This document shows positions 1-5,113 of a stretch of DNA of 6,590 nucleotides, piece after piece. Made by a program: the position numbers and the translations under genes. Under the pieces are notes generated by a model. That model did no database searches. It was given only the letters and a program-made list of their open reading frames with translations, and had not been told where the DNA came from. Location: the NCBI GenBank assembly GCA_016866375.1, contig VGMK01000121.1, forward strand, positions 1-6,590. The letters are read 5' to 3'. Position 1 is the first letter of the stretch. The number at the start of each line of letters is the position of its first letter. This DNA is from Bacteroidota bacterium. GTDB lineage: Bacteria > Bacteroidota > Bacteroidia > Flavobacteriales_D > Crocinitomicaceae.

Positions 1-12
1 CGTTATAAGCAA
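1..12 (+). repeat. Right end of an attC-like repeat, cut by the window edge
   Basis: The first bases read CGTTATAAGCAA. This resembles the right ends of the repeats at 704-710, 1672-1678 and 5056-5062, all of which carry CGTTAT. In the model used here the GTT at 2-4 is the right-hand R' triplet of a site whose left half lies outside the window. Only these few bases support the call, so it rests on similarity to the better sites downstream. Confidence 0.3.
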
Positions 13-20
13 TAAAAGAA

Positions 21-28
21 TATATTTA
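21..28 (+). promoter_or_regulatory. Possible Bacteroidota -7 promoter box before the barrel-like gene
   Basis: TATATTTA at 21-28 matches seven of eight positions of the Bacteroidota -7 consensus TAnnTTTG. The start codon follows 16 bases later, which would leave a very short leader. The matching -33 TTG would fall at or before the window edge and cannot be checked. A+T-rich sequence gives such matches by chance, so this is weak. Confidence 0.25.
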
Positions 29-44
29 CCAAAATACATACAAT

Positions 45-668
45 ATGAAATCTTTAAGTTTATTTTTACTACTCTTCTTTCCCTTCTTATCAAGTGCTCA
101 ACAAAGTAACGCGAATACGTATTTTGGATTTGGACTCTATAACATCGGAGAAATAAAATTAAATAACACACTTGAAACTAATAACTTGAATAAAATTAAC
201 TCAAGCGCAATTGAATTTAACTATGGTTTTCAATATTGTAAAAAGCAATTTGGATTTTTCGCAAATGGCTTTATGGCGATAAACAATGTAAATAAAAACA
301 GTCTCCTTCTACAAGGTTTTAGAGTTGGCCCAACCTTTACCCCACTACAAGGAGAAAAATATAATTTAAAGCTTTCTGCATACTACCGTTTTATGCATTA
401 TGGTGCTCATGTTAATAATAAAGAAAACTTAAGCACCTCTAACGCAGATCTTGCAAATTCAAATGGAGGTATTCTCCTATTTAATACTTTTAGCTCTGCC
501 ATTGGTGGAGCAGTATGGTTATCGTGGGAAAGGTTCACATTAAAGATAGGAGGCGAGGCATCATTAGCTGAGAGCAAATGGAGACTCCAAAATAACACAA
601 TTGCCGGATTTAGTAGTGAAACGTTTTCTCAAGTATATGTGGGAATTGCATACAATATTAAAAAGTAG
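45..668 (+). CDS. Secreted outer-membrane beta-barrel-like protein, hypothetical
   Basis: A 207-residue protein with an N-terminal signal peptide: MK, then a hydrophobic run at about 4-17 ending SSAQQ, with probable cleavage near residues 18-19. The mature part has alternating polar and aromatic stretches typical of short beta-strands, such as YFGFGLYNIG, FGFFANGFMAI, LKLSAYYRFMHYG and FTLKIGGEASL. It ends in a strand-like VYVGIAYNIKK, which fits an eight-stranded-type outer-membrane barrel. No specific family or ligand can be named. The ATG at 45 is the first in frame and directly precedes the signal peptide. The leader is A-rich with no clear Shine-Dalgarno, which is normal for Bacteroidota. 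The gene stands alone between two repeat ends (2-12 and 704-710), as a single-gene cassette would. A periplasmic beta-rich protein is the main alternative. Confidence 0.7.
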   Translation: MKSLSLFLLLFFPFLSSAQQSNANTYFGFGLYNIGEIKLNNTLETNNLNKINSSAIEFNYGFQYCKKQFGFFANGFMAINNVNKNSLLLQGFRVGPTFTPLQGEKYNLKLSAYYRFMHYGAHVNNKENLSTSNADLANSNGGILLFNTFSSAIGGAVWLSWERFTLKIGGEASLAESKWRLQNNTIAGFSSETFSQVYVGIAYNIKK

Positions 669-680
669 TTGATTTAATAC

Positions 681-710
681 TTGTAACATCTCCTACTCAA
701 AACGTTATAA
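681..710 (+). repeat. Shrunken attC-like site after the barrel-like gene
   Basis: TTGTAAC at 681-687 pairs with GTTATAA at 704-710, with six of seven positions complementary and 16 bases between. The right side, CCTAC then TCAAAACGTTAT (692-708), matches the right end of the strong repeat at 1657-1676 except for one substitution and a loss of two bases. It therefore looks like a degraded or minimal member of the same repeat family. The inner stem seen in the other sites is missing. Confidence 0.35.
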
Positions 711-757
711 TCTATTTTCACACAACAGAAAACAAACGATTTGACCTAATTTTTTTG

Positions 758-765
758 TAAATTTG
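758..765 (+). promoter_or_regulatory. Bacteroidota -7 box upstream of the antitoxin/Fic pair
   Basis: TAAATTTG at 758-765 is an exact match to the Bacteroidota primary-sigma -7 consensus TAnnTTTG. A TTTG at 740-743 lies upstream, but with a 14-base spacer, shorter than the usual 17-23. Transcription would begin near 771-773. That leaves a leader of about 17-19 bases to the ATG at 790, and it argues against translation from the TTG at 763, which sits inside the box. Confidence 0.4.
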
Positions 766-789
766 GTAAGGATATTAAGTCTGAAACAT

Positions 790-1011
790 ATGTTCAATAC
801 GATAGAAATAGACAGAAGCAATTTAACAATAATGGGAGTTAAGTTTTCGGACTTGAAAATGCTTGAAAGCACTGCAAACGCATTGGGAAGCAATATGTTT
901 GAAGGATTTAAACCAACACCTAAAGGAATAGAAATTATACGGGACTATGTGACTGGAAAAATAACGCTATCAGAACTAGTGGCATTTGCCAAACAAAAAG
1001 CTTATGTCTAA
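790..1011 (+). CDS. VbhA-type antitoxin of a Fic toxin
   Basis: A 73-residue protein that should bind and silence the Fic enzyme encoded next to it. Class I Fic antitoxins carry an inhibition helix with the motif (S/T)xxxE(G/N), whose Glu blocks the ATP gamma-phosphate position in the toxin. Here the motif reads SNMFEG, with Ser34, Glu38 and Gly39. It is followed by the usual segment with a Pro turn (FKPTPKG), then a helix and IRDYVTGKITLSELVAFAKQK, the 'GKIT..EL' ending common in VbhA-like domains. The frame is open back to a TTG at 763, but that codon lies in the -7 box, so ATG 790 is preferred. The last eight bases overlap the Fic start, implying translational coupling with the antitoxin made first. 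Binding to Fic is inferred from family knowledge and gene order. Confidence 0.85.
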   Translation: MFNTIEIDRSNLTIMGVKFSDLKMLESTANALGSNMFEGFKPTPKGIEIIRDYVTGKITLSELVAFAKQKAYV

Positions 1012-1612
1012 TTCCTACAAATACTTAGACCCTGACTTTACCTACACTGACCCGAAAACAGGACTTTTAAGGAACTTACAAGACATTACAGACCCTGATG
1101 TATTACTTTTTGTTGAAAGTGGTGCAGTAACCAAACGACTTCAAGAACTTTACGAAAACCCTATAAATTTCAAGGATATTGACAGCCTTTTTGAAATCCA
1201 TAGACATCTATTTCAAGACATTTACGTTTGGGCAGGTAAAAAGCGAACAGTTGAAATTAGCAAAGACGGTAAGCAGTTCTTCCCTACTTCACACTTTGGC
1301 AACGCTTTCAGATACATTGACCAATTAATTGCTGAATTCAAGAAAATTCCGAAAGACAACAATAAACTCTTAGCCGAGAAGTTGGCAGAAATTTTAGATA
1401 ACGTCAATTATTTACACCCATTCAGAGAGGGAAACGGACGAGCACAAAGGGAGTTTTTAAGGCTGTTGGCATTAGAAAAAGGATTGACTCTTAATCTCAA
1501 CCCGCCAGACAAAAAAAGTGTTTACGAACAATATATGAAGGGCACAATTGAAAGTGATTTGCAAACTTTGACAGAATTGATTTTTGAACTAATTAGCACA
1601 AAGAACCATTAG
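1004..1612 (+). CDS. fic: Fic-domain adenylyltransferase toxin
   Basis: A 202-residue Fic protein. Fic enzymes usually transfer AMP from ATP to hydroxyl side chains of target proteins; bacterial class I members of this type often AMPylate DNA gyrase and topoisomerase IV, though the target here is unknown. The active-site motif is complete, HPFREGNGRAQR at 138-149, matching HxFx(D/E)GNGRxxR with catalytic His138 and ATP-contacting Arg149. The substrate-docking flap is also recognisable (WAGKKRTVEISKDGKQFF, 76-93), preceded by the helix IHRHLFQDIY. The length is normal for a stand-alone Fic toxin. ATG 1004 is chosen because it overlaps the antitoxin stop by eight bases; a TTG at 986 in the same frame is less likely. 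No inhibitory SxxxE(G/N) motif is seen inside the protein, as expected when the inhibitor is a separate chain. An attC-like repeat begins ten bases after the stop. Confidence 0.93.
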   Translation: MSNSYKYLDPDFTYTDPKTGLLRNLQDITDPDVLLFVESGAVTKRLQELYENPINFKDIDSLFEIHRHLFQDIYVWAGKKRTVEISKDGKQFFPTSHFGNAFRYIDQLIAEFKKIPKDNNKLLAEKLAEILDNVNYLHPFREGNGRAQREFLRLLALEKGLTLNLNPPDKKSVYEQYMKGTIESDLQTLTELIFELISTKNH

Positions 1613-1621
1613 AAAAACGGC

Positions 1622-1678
1622 TTATAACAGCGTGTAAGCTCAACCTTCGGGTGTGCGCCTACACGCAAAACGTTATAG
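1622..1678 (+). repeat. attC-like imperfect inverted repeat (57 bp) with UUCG loop
   Basis: Outer arms TTATAAC (1622-1628) and GTTATAG (1672-1678) pair at six of seven positions. Inner arms GCGTGTAAGC (1630-1639) and GCCTACACGC (1657-1666) pair at nine of ten. The spacers are unequal: one base on the left, five on the right (1667-1671). In the loop, ACC-TTCG-GGT (1643-1652) forms a further three-pair hairpin with a C(UUCG)G-type tetraloop. This layout (R''-L''-L'-R' with AAC/GTT ends and an asymmetric spacer) is that of an integron attC recombination site folded as single-stranded DNA, although the R boxes do not fit RYYYAAC/GTTRRRY beyond the conserved triplets. There is no T-run, so it is not a typical terminator. 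Confidence 0.6.
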
Positions 1679-1693
1679 ATAAGTTATAGATAA
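1672..1693 (+). repeat. 11-bp perfect tandem duplication at the right end of the attC-like site
   Basis: GTTATAGATAA occurs twice in direct succession, at 1672-1682 and 1683-1693. The unit begins exactly at the proposed R' GTT triplet. It could come from replication slippage or from an inexact recombination or insertion event at this point. Confidence 0.85.
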
Positions 1694-1739
1694 ATTGAAA
1701 AGAAACACCAAATTTGAAAATCAATCAAATAGAGAAACA

Positions 1740-1937
1740 ATGATTAAACTAAACACAACCTACACCATAGAAAATGGTGATGTCGTAACCATTGAAGAAG
1801 GTAAAAAAGGAAGTATTACTGGTACTTATGGTGATGGTACAATAACTGGCACCTTAGATGGTAATTTGTTAAAATCAACTTTTCATAACACAAAAGCAAA
1901 CGTTGTTGGATTAATGGAAATTACATTCTTTGAATGA
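1740..1937 (+). CDS. Short beta-rich protein, probably a truncated domain
   Basis: A 65-residue soluble protein without a signal peptide. It has a run of Gly/Thr-rich beta-hairpins (KKGSITGTYGDGTITGTLDG) followed by LLKSTFHNTKANVVGLMEITFFE. The pattern 'GTITGT.DGN.L..TFHN....VGL.EITF' recalls a small beta-sheet domain common in Bacteroidota hypothetical proteins, which in my recollection continues for some 15-20 residues after this strand. Here the reading frame stops at once, so the C-terminus looks cut. ATG 1740 is chosen; a TTG at 1695 in the same frame would add 15 charged residues and lies immediately after the tandem duplication. It is the first gene after the attC-like site at 1622-1678, and 68 bases separate it from the next gene. 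Function is unknown. Confidence 0.55.
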   Translation: MIKLNTTYTIENGDVVTIEEGKKGSITGTYGDGTITGTLDGNLLKSTFHNTKANVVGLMEITFFE

Positions 1938-1966
1938 ACATCATTTGCACTATTCCTTATTTAAAT

Positions 1967-1985
1967 TATAGAAAATATTTCTATA
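1967..1985 (+). promoter_or_regulatory. Small perfect palindrome between two genes
   Basis: TATAGAAA (1967-1974) and TTTCTATA (1978-1985) are perfect 8-bp inverted arms around a 3-base centre. The element lies 20 bases before the ATG at 2006 and 29 bases after the previous stop. It partly overlaps TATATTCG (1982-1989), which differs from the -7 consensus TAnnTTTG at one position. It might be an operator or a weak hairpin, but A+T-rich spacers produce such palindromes by chance. Confidence 0.25.
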
Positions 1986-2005
1986 TTCGAGGAAAATAAG
2001 ACCGT

Positions 2006-2599
2006 ATGAAAAGAATATTATTATTGGCTTGTATTTCTTGCTCATTGCTCACTAGAGCTCAATACCAATTAGACTGCAAGATAACCGTTGGAGATCAGGA
2101 AGCTAATTACCGATTCGCTATTGCTGAAAAGGCGTCCAAATACACCTTCAACATGGAAGGAATTGAAATGATTATGCTTAACTTTTTGGATAACGGCAGT
2201 TACGGTCTCTTTCCGGAAGAGAACATGGCGATTAAAATGAAACAAGAAACGTTGGACACCCTGGAAGTTTGCAATTGCACTTTTGTAAAAACGGGCAAAA
2301 AGATAATCCTTCTTGGGTATCCTTGCGACGAATACATTCAAAAATGCGGAAGTTTCAAAGGTAACTCAGAAAGCAAAATGTGGTTCGCGGGCGATTTAAA
2401 ATTCAACCCCTTTTTGATTAGTCCTATTCGTAAATACGTTTCCTCCTCCGCTTCACGCCCCTCAGGATTTCCCCTTCTGAATGAAGGAACATTGTCGGAT
2501 GGTACAAAAGTCAAATTTGAAGTAACTTCCATCATTAAAATCGAAGTAAAACCGTCAGATTTTATCATTCCTGAAGGCTTCACGATTATAGAATATTAA
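2006..2599 (+). CDS. Secreted DUF4412-like protein
   Basis: A 197-residue exported protein. The signal peptide is MKRILLLACISCSLLTRA, with cleavage probable before Gln-Tyr at about residue 19. The rest is a beta-rich fold with the recognisable series 'VKTGKKIILLGYPCDEYI' (94-111), a WFAGDLKFNP segment, GFPLLNEGTLSDGTKVKFEV and a final PSDFIIPEGFTII. This order (conversion of a 'G.k.ILGY.C.eY' strand to an amphipathic tail ending 'F.iP.Gf.i') is typical of DUF4412 and related LolA-like Bacteroidota proteins, thought to act in the periplasm or outer membrane. The biochemical role is unknown. ATG 2006 is the first in frame and starts the signal peptide. Its codon use is richer in G and C than that of the neighbouring small genes, which suggests a different history. 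No partner gene is nearby. Confidence 0.7.
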   Translation: MKRILLLACISCSLLTRAQYQLDCKITVGDQEANYRFAIAEKASKYTFNMEGIEMIMLNFLDNGSYGLFPEENMAIKMKQETLDTLEVCNCTFVKTGKKIILLGYPCDEYIQKCGSFKGNSESKMWFAGDLKFNPFLISPIRKYVSSSASRPSGFPLLNEGTLSDGTKVKFEVTSIIKIEVKPSDFIIPEGFTIIEY

Positions 2600-2665
2600 G
2601 CCAAATTAAGTGCATTGGAATTTACTCCACAAGCAGTTTGTTGCCTACTTGCGTATTGAAAAAGG

Positions 2666-2722
2666 ACTAGCGAACCAATGACATGTTGTTTATGCATATA
2701 TTACTTGTGCCAAAGCGCTAGT
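2666..2722 (+). repeat. 7-bp inverted repeat in the spacer after the DUF4412-like gene
   Basis: ACTAGCG (2666-2672) and CGCTAGT (2716-2722) are perfectly complementary, with 43 bases between. Just upstream, TTGCCTAC (2641-2648) matches the start of the right-end motif found at 5040-5047, but no CGTTAT follows. This may be the remains of another repeat of the same family. The rest of the spacer 2600-2735 shows nothing else I can support. Confidence 0.25.
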
Positions 2723-2735
2723 TGTGAGCAATTAA

Positions 2736-2840
2736 CTACAAAATATTATTTTAAGAGCAAGTGATGGGATAACAATTAACGGAGATTTTACAGTTCCGGT
2801 AGGTGGTCAATTATACTTAGATGCTAATAAATGCTATTAA
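2736..2840 (+). pseudogene. C-terminal remnant of a lost surface protein
   Basis: A 34-codon open stretch ends in TAA at 2838-2840 and has no start codon; a TAA precedes it in frame. It reads LQNIILRASDGITINGDFTVP followed by a VGGQLYLDANKCY ending. The pattern 'A.d.Iti.gdFtVpvG..l.l.' closely resembles the C-terminal repeated beta-strand modules of Bacteroidota cell-surface proteins (the type annotated as 3-coathanger stack domains). It is therefore best seen as the tail of a gene whose body was deleted, left upstream of the next lipoprotein gene, which begins after it. Real coding origin is supported by the coherent motif; the family name is my recognition and has not been searched. Confidence 0.55.
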
Positions 2841-2851
2841 TACGATTTATG

Positions 2852-3085
2852 ATGAAAACAATTATTAAAATATTAATCCTTTCGCTAATACTGATTAGTT
2901 GTCATAAAAATTGTCCAAAGCCTGGTAATTATATAGCAATATTTAACGGTAGTTATGAATTAACTGGTGCTATTTCAACTGAAATTGGTTTTACTTCGAT
3001 AAGTGAAACAACGAAAGACTCTTTTTTCATTGGTTATTCCAAGATTAACAAAAATGGAAAAAAAACATATGAATTCAAGCGGTAA
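2852..3085 (+). CDS. Short lipoprotein, possibly frameshifted at its C-terminus
   Basis: A 77-residue putative lipoprotein. The signal peptide MKTIIKILILSLILISC has a lipobox (LISC) with the lipidated Cys at residue 17. The mature part begins HKNCPKPGNY and contains strand-like IAIFNGSYEL and EIGFTSISE. ATG 2852 is preferred over 2831 and 2849 because it puts the Lys-containing n-region directly before the hydrophobic run. The frame ends in KKTYEFKR just after a run of eight A (3058-3065). If one A is removed, the reading continues for 25 more codons to a TAA at 3141-3143, six bases before the next gene. That suggests a natural frameshift or a sequencing slip. Function is unknown; no family is recognised. 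Confidence 0.6.
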   Translation: MKTIIKILILSLILISCHKNCPKPGNYIAIFNGSYELTGAISTEIGFTSISETTKDSFFIGYSKINKNGKKTYEFKR

Positions 3086-3149
3086 TGCAGATAGAAAATT
3101 AGGCGTTCAAACTATTACTATGCGAACAATTACTTATAAATAAATAATT

Positions 3150-3344
3150 ATGAAAAAGACTATTAGTTACCTAATTCTATTGCTGATATTTACGGGATGT
3201 CACACTGAGACTGGAGGCCCATATGATTTCATGTCTGACCAAATCAGTGTGCTTGGATTTCTAATTCAGAATTGGTGGATTATCGTATTAATCTTAGCAA
3301 TTTTCTTTATAGTTGGATTGACAAAAAAGAAGAAAGACAATTAA
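3150..3344 (+). CDS. Small lipoprotein with one transmembrane helix
   Basis: A 64-residue protein. The N-terminus MKKTISYLILLLIFTGC is a lipoprotein signal with lipobox FTGC and Cys17. After a short polar linker (HTETGGPYDFMSDQ), a second hydrophobic segment starting at NWWIIVLILAIFFIVGL (about 41-57) should span the inner membrane, followed by a basic tail KKKKDN that would stay in the cytoplasm. No enzyme motif is present. It could be a small membrane anchor or a component of an unknown envelope system, but nothing nearby shows this. It follows the frameshifted lipoprotein closely and the two may be co-transcribed. The stop lies five bases before the long attC-like repeat at 3349. Confidence 0.55.
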   Translation: MKKTISYLILLLIFTGCHTETGGPYDFMSDQISVLGFLIQNWWIIVLILAIFFIVGLTKKKKDN

Positions 3345-3348
3345 ACGT

Positions 3349-3481
3349 TTGCTAACAAAGGCTAAAATCAAGCGGGCAGAAAGTGCTAATATGAAAGGCA
3401 TTGCAACTAATAAACTTCATCGCAGGTTGACAGTGACGAGCTCCGAAATGTTCGCCAGCTTTTAGCCTCGACCGTTAGCAA
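3349..3481 (+). repeat. Long attC-like imperfect inverted repeat (133 bp)
   Basis: Outer arms TTGCTAAC (3349-3356) and GTTAGCAA (3474-3481) are perfect complements. Inner arms GGCTAAAA (3360-3367) and TTTTAGCC (3460-3467) are also perfect 8-bp complements, and a weaker stem continues inward through AGCGGGC against GCCAGCT. Left spacer is three bases (3357-3359), right spacer six (3468-3473). The remaining roughly 80-base centre has no gene. This is the arrangement R''-spacer-L''...L'-longer spacer-R' of an integron attC site, and the length lies in the known attC range of about 57-141 bp. It differs in sequence from the sites at 1622 and 4899 but keeps the AAC/GTT triplets and asymmetry, as attC families do. 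Confidence 0.6.
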
Positions 3482-3550
3482 CAAGTTACACAACATAGCA
3501 TAAATTGATTTTGATTAAAATAATAACTTAAATTATAAATACAAGTAATA

Positions 3551-4756
3551 ATGTCAAGTTTACCCCAGTCTAGTATTTTAAAAAACAGAATTAATTCGCT
3601 CGACTTGCTTCGTGGTTTTGCGGTTTTGGGAATTCTGATTATGAATATTACCTCTTTTTCCCATATAGGTATAGCGTACATAAATACCACAATTGGTGCT
3701 GGTTTGTATGGGTACAACCAATATTTTCATGCATTTAACGACATTTTTGCTGATACTCGATTTATGTCAATCTTCTCAATACTATTTGGAGCAGGGGTTG
3801 TTTTATTCACACAAAGAGCAGAAGCACAAGGGGATCACGCTTTTGTATTGCACTACAAAAGAATGTTTTGGCTTTTGGTCTTCGGCTTAATACATGCCTA
3901 TTTCATTTGGCCAGGAGATATTTTAGTAGCCTATGCCATTTGTGGATGTTTGATTTTCTTTTTTAGAAAAAAGTCAATTCGAACACTCTTTATTATGTCA
4001 ATTATTCTATTTCTTATCCCCTTAACTTTTAACGTAATGACTTATTACGGTATGCCCGCTGACCAACTCGAAAGTACTTTTGCTTTTTTTTACCCGTCTA
4101 CAGAACAAATCGCTGAACAAACCCAAATAATGCAAGGTTCTTATATTGAGCAAATGCCACTAAGAATGGAAGAGGCCATAGAACTTCAAACCCTTTTTTT
4201 TATGACTGAAATATTTTGGCGTTCCAGTGCAATGATGTTGTTAGGGATGATATTATATCGAAAAGGCATTTTAACTGCAGATAAATCAACTGAATATTAT
4301 AAAAAGATGATATGGGTAGGATTCGTACCGGGATTGATACTTTCTGGCATAGGATTGAGCCATGTGTATGCTTCTGAATGGTCCAGTGCTTATGTGATGA
4401 ACATTGGTGCGAATTATAAATTTGTATCTGGTCTTTTTATGGCATTAGGCTATATCGGATTAGTAATTTGGTGTTACAAGAAAGGAATTTTTAAAAAACT
4501 TCAAAATCGACTGCAAGCAACAGGGCGAATGGCATTCACCAATTATATAGGCATGTCTGTGATTTGCACTCTAATTTTTAATGGTCATGGATTAGGTCTT
4601 TTCGGCACGCTTGACAGAATGCAGCAGTTTCTTATTGTAATTGCTGTCTGGGGATTAATTTTGATAGTTTCTCCTTTGGTATTAAAAAAATACCGATTCG
4701 GACCATTGGAATGGCTATGGAGAAAGTTGACTTACTTTTCATTGAAAAAAGTCTAA
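3551..4756 (+). CDS. DUF418 multi-pass inner-membrane protein
   Basis: A 401-residue polytopic membrane protein of the DUF418 (YeiB-like) family, related to membrane acyltransferases. The N-terminal signature is clear: NRINSLDLLRGFAVLGILIMNI (12-33), where the DLLRG motif opens the first membrane helix. It is followed by the FMSIFSILFGAG segment (71-82) and several further hydrophobic helices through the middle. The C-terminal DUF418 domain ends with the family hallmark YRFGPLEWLWRKLTY (381-395). The substrate and direction of transfer are not established for most members; an acyl transfer to an envelope or sugar substrate is a family-level guess. ATG 3551 follows an A/T-rich leader with AAGTAATA before it. 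Length is full, with no visible damage. It stands alone between the attC-like repeats at 3349-3481 and 4899-5063. Confidence 0.92.
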   Translation: MSSLPQSSILKNRINSLDLLRGFAVLGILIMNITSFSHIGIAYINTTIGAGLYGYNQYFHAFNDIFADTRFMSIFSILFGAGVVLFTQRAEAQGDHAFVLHYKRMFWLLVFGLIHAYFIWPGDILVAYAICGCLIFFFRKKSIRTLFIMSIILFLIPLTFNVMTYYGMPADQLESTFAFFYPSTEQIAEQTQIMQGSYIEQMPLRMEEAIELQTLFFMTEIFWRSSAMMLLGMILYRKGILTADKSTEYYKKMIWVGFVPGLILSGIGLSHVYASEWSSAYVMNIGANYKFVSGLFMALGYIGLVIWCYKKGIFKKLQNRLQATGRMAFTNYIGMSVICTLIFNGHGLGLFGTLDRMQQFLIVIAVWGLILIVSPLVLKKYRFGPLEWLWRKLTYFSLKKV

Positions 4757-4898
4757 TCAAAAGATAGAAGATGAAGCTGAATGTAGAAATGATTGTCACA
4801 TATTTTAAAAATAGATAAACTCAAGACACCTAAATGTTTGAAAATATTAAACTATTAAATGACCTTGAAGAAAAAGATTCCTGCAAAAAAAAACCTGT
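4757..4898 (+). other. Gene-free spacer after the DUF418 gene
   Basis: No coding region, RNA gene or strong hairpin is supported here. An open frame starting at 4834 runs across the following repeat and into the LamG leader, so it is judged spurious. The stretch includes a run of nine A at 4885-4893. Together with the repeat and leader that follow, it makes a gap of about 357 bases without a gene. Confidence 0.5.
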
Positions 4899-5063
4899 GG
4901 CTAACATCACCTACACGCAAGCAGGGGTTTGGTTCGTAGTGAGAGAGGAAAGTGGTATATTTGAAATTCAGTTCTTCGTAGGAAGTTTAGTGGAAAAAAT
5001 CCCTGCCTGCGTATGGCTGCAAACCGGTGTAAGCAATATTGCCTACACGCAAAACGTTATGGG
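4899..5063 (+). repeat. Branched attC-like repeat sharing a 20-bp end with 1657-1676
   Basis: The right end GCCTACACGCAAAACGTTAT (5041-5060) is identical to 1657-1676. A long stem pairs 4908-4926 with 5001-5019 at 15 of 19 positions, including 11 of 12 in its inner part. On the right side a separate hairpin forms from GTGTAAGC (5027-5034), loop AATATT, and GCCTACAC (5041-5048), with seven of eight pairs. The left boundary GGCTAAC (4899-4905) supplies the AAC triplet opposite GTT at 5056. CCTACACGCAA also occurs as a direct repeat at 4911-4920 and 5042-5052 with one flanking base difference, so the left arm may come from a second site. The element may be a composite of two attC-like sites. Confidence 0.5.
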
Positions 5064-5113
5064 CAAGCTTGATGAAAATTGCCAAAATTTAAAAGAATAC
5101 AAACAAAGAAAAA

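Noticed and set aside
763..789. TTG start giving a longer antitoxin
   Set aside because: The TTG lies inside a perfect -7 promoter box, and ATG 790 gives a normal VbhA-type N-terminus.
1622..1678. Simple rho-independent terminator
   Set aside because: There is no T-run after the stem, the spacers are asymmetric, and the right end recurs at 5041-5060 far from this gene, although a role in transcript ending is not excluded.
3475..3717. 80-codon minus-strand frame over the long repeat and the start of the DUF418 gene
   Set aside because: It is antisense to a clear DUF418 N-terminus and has no motif.
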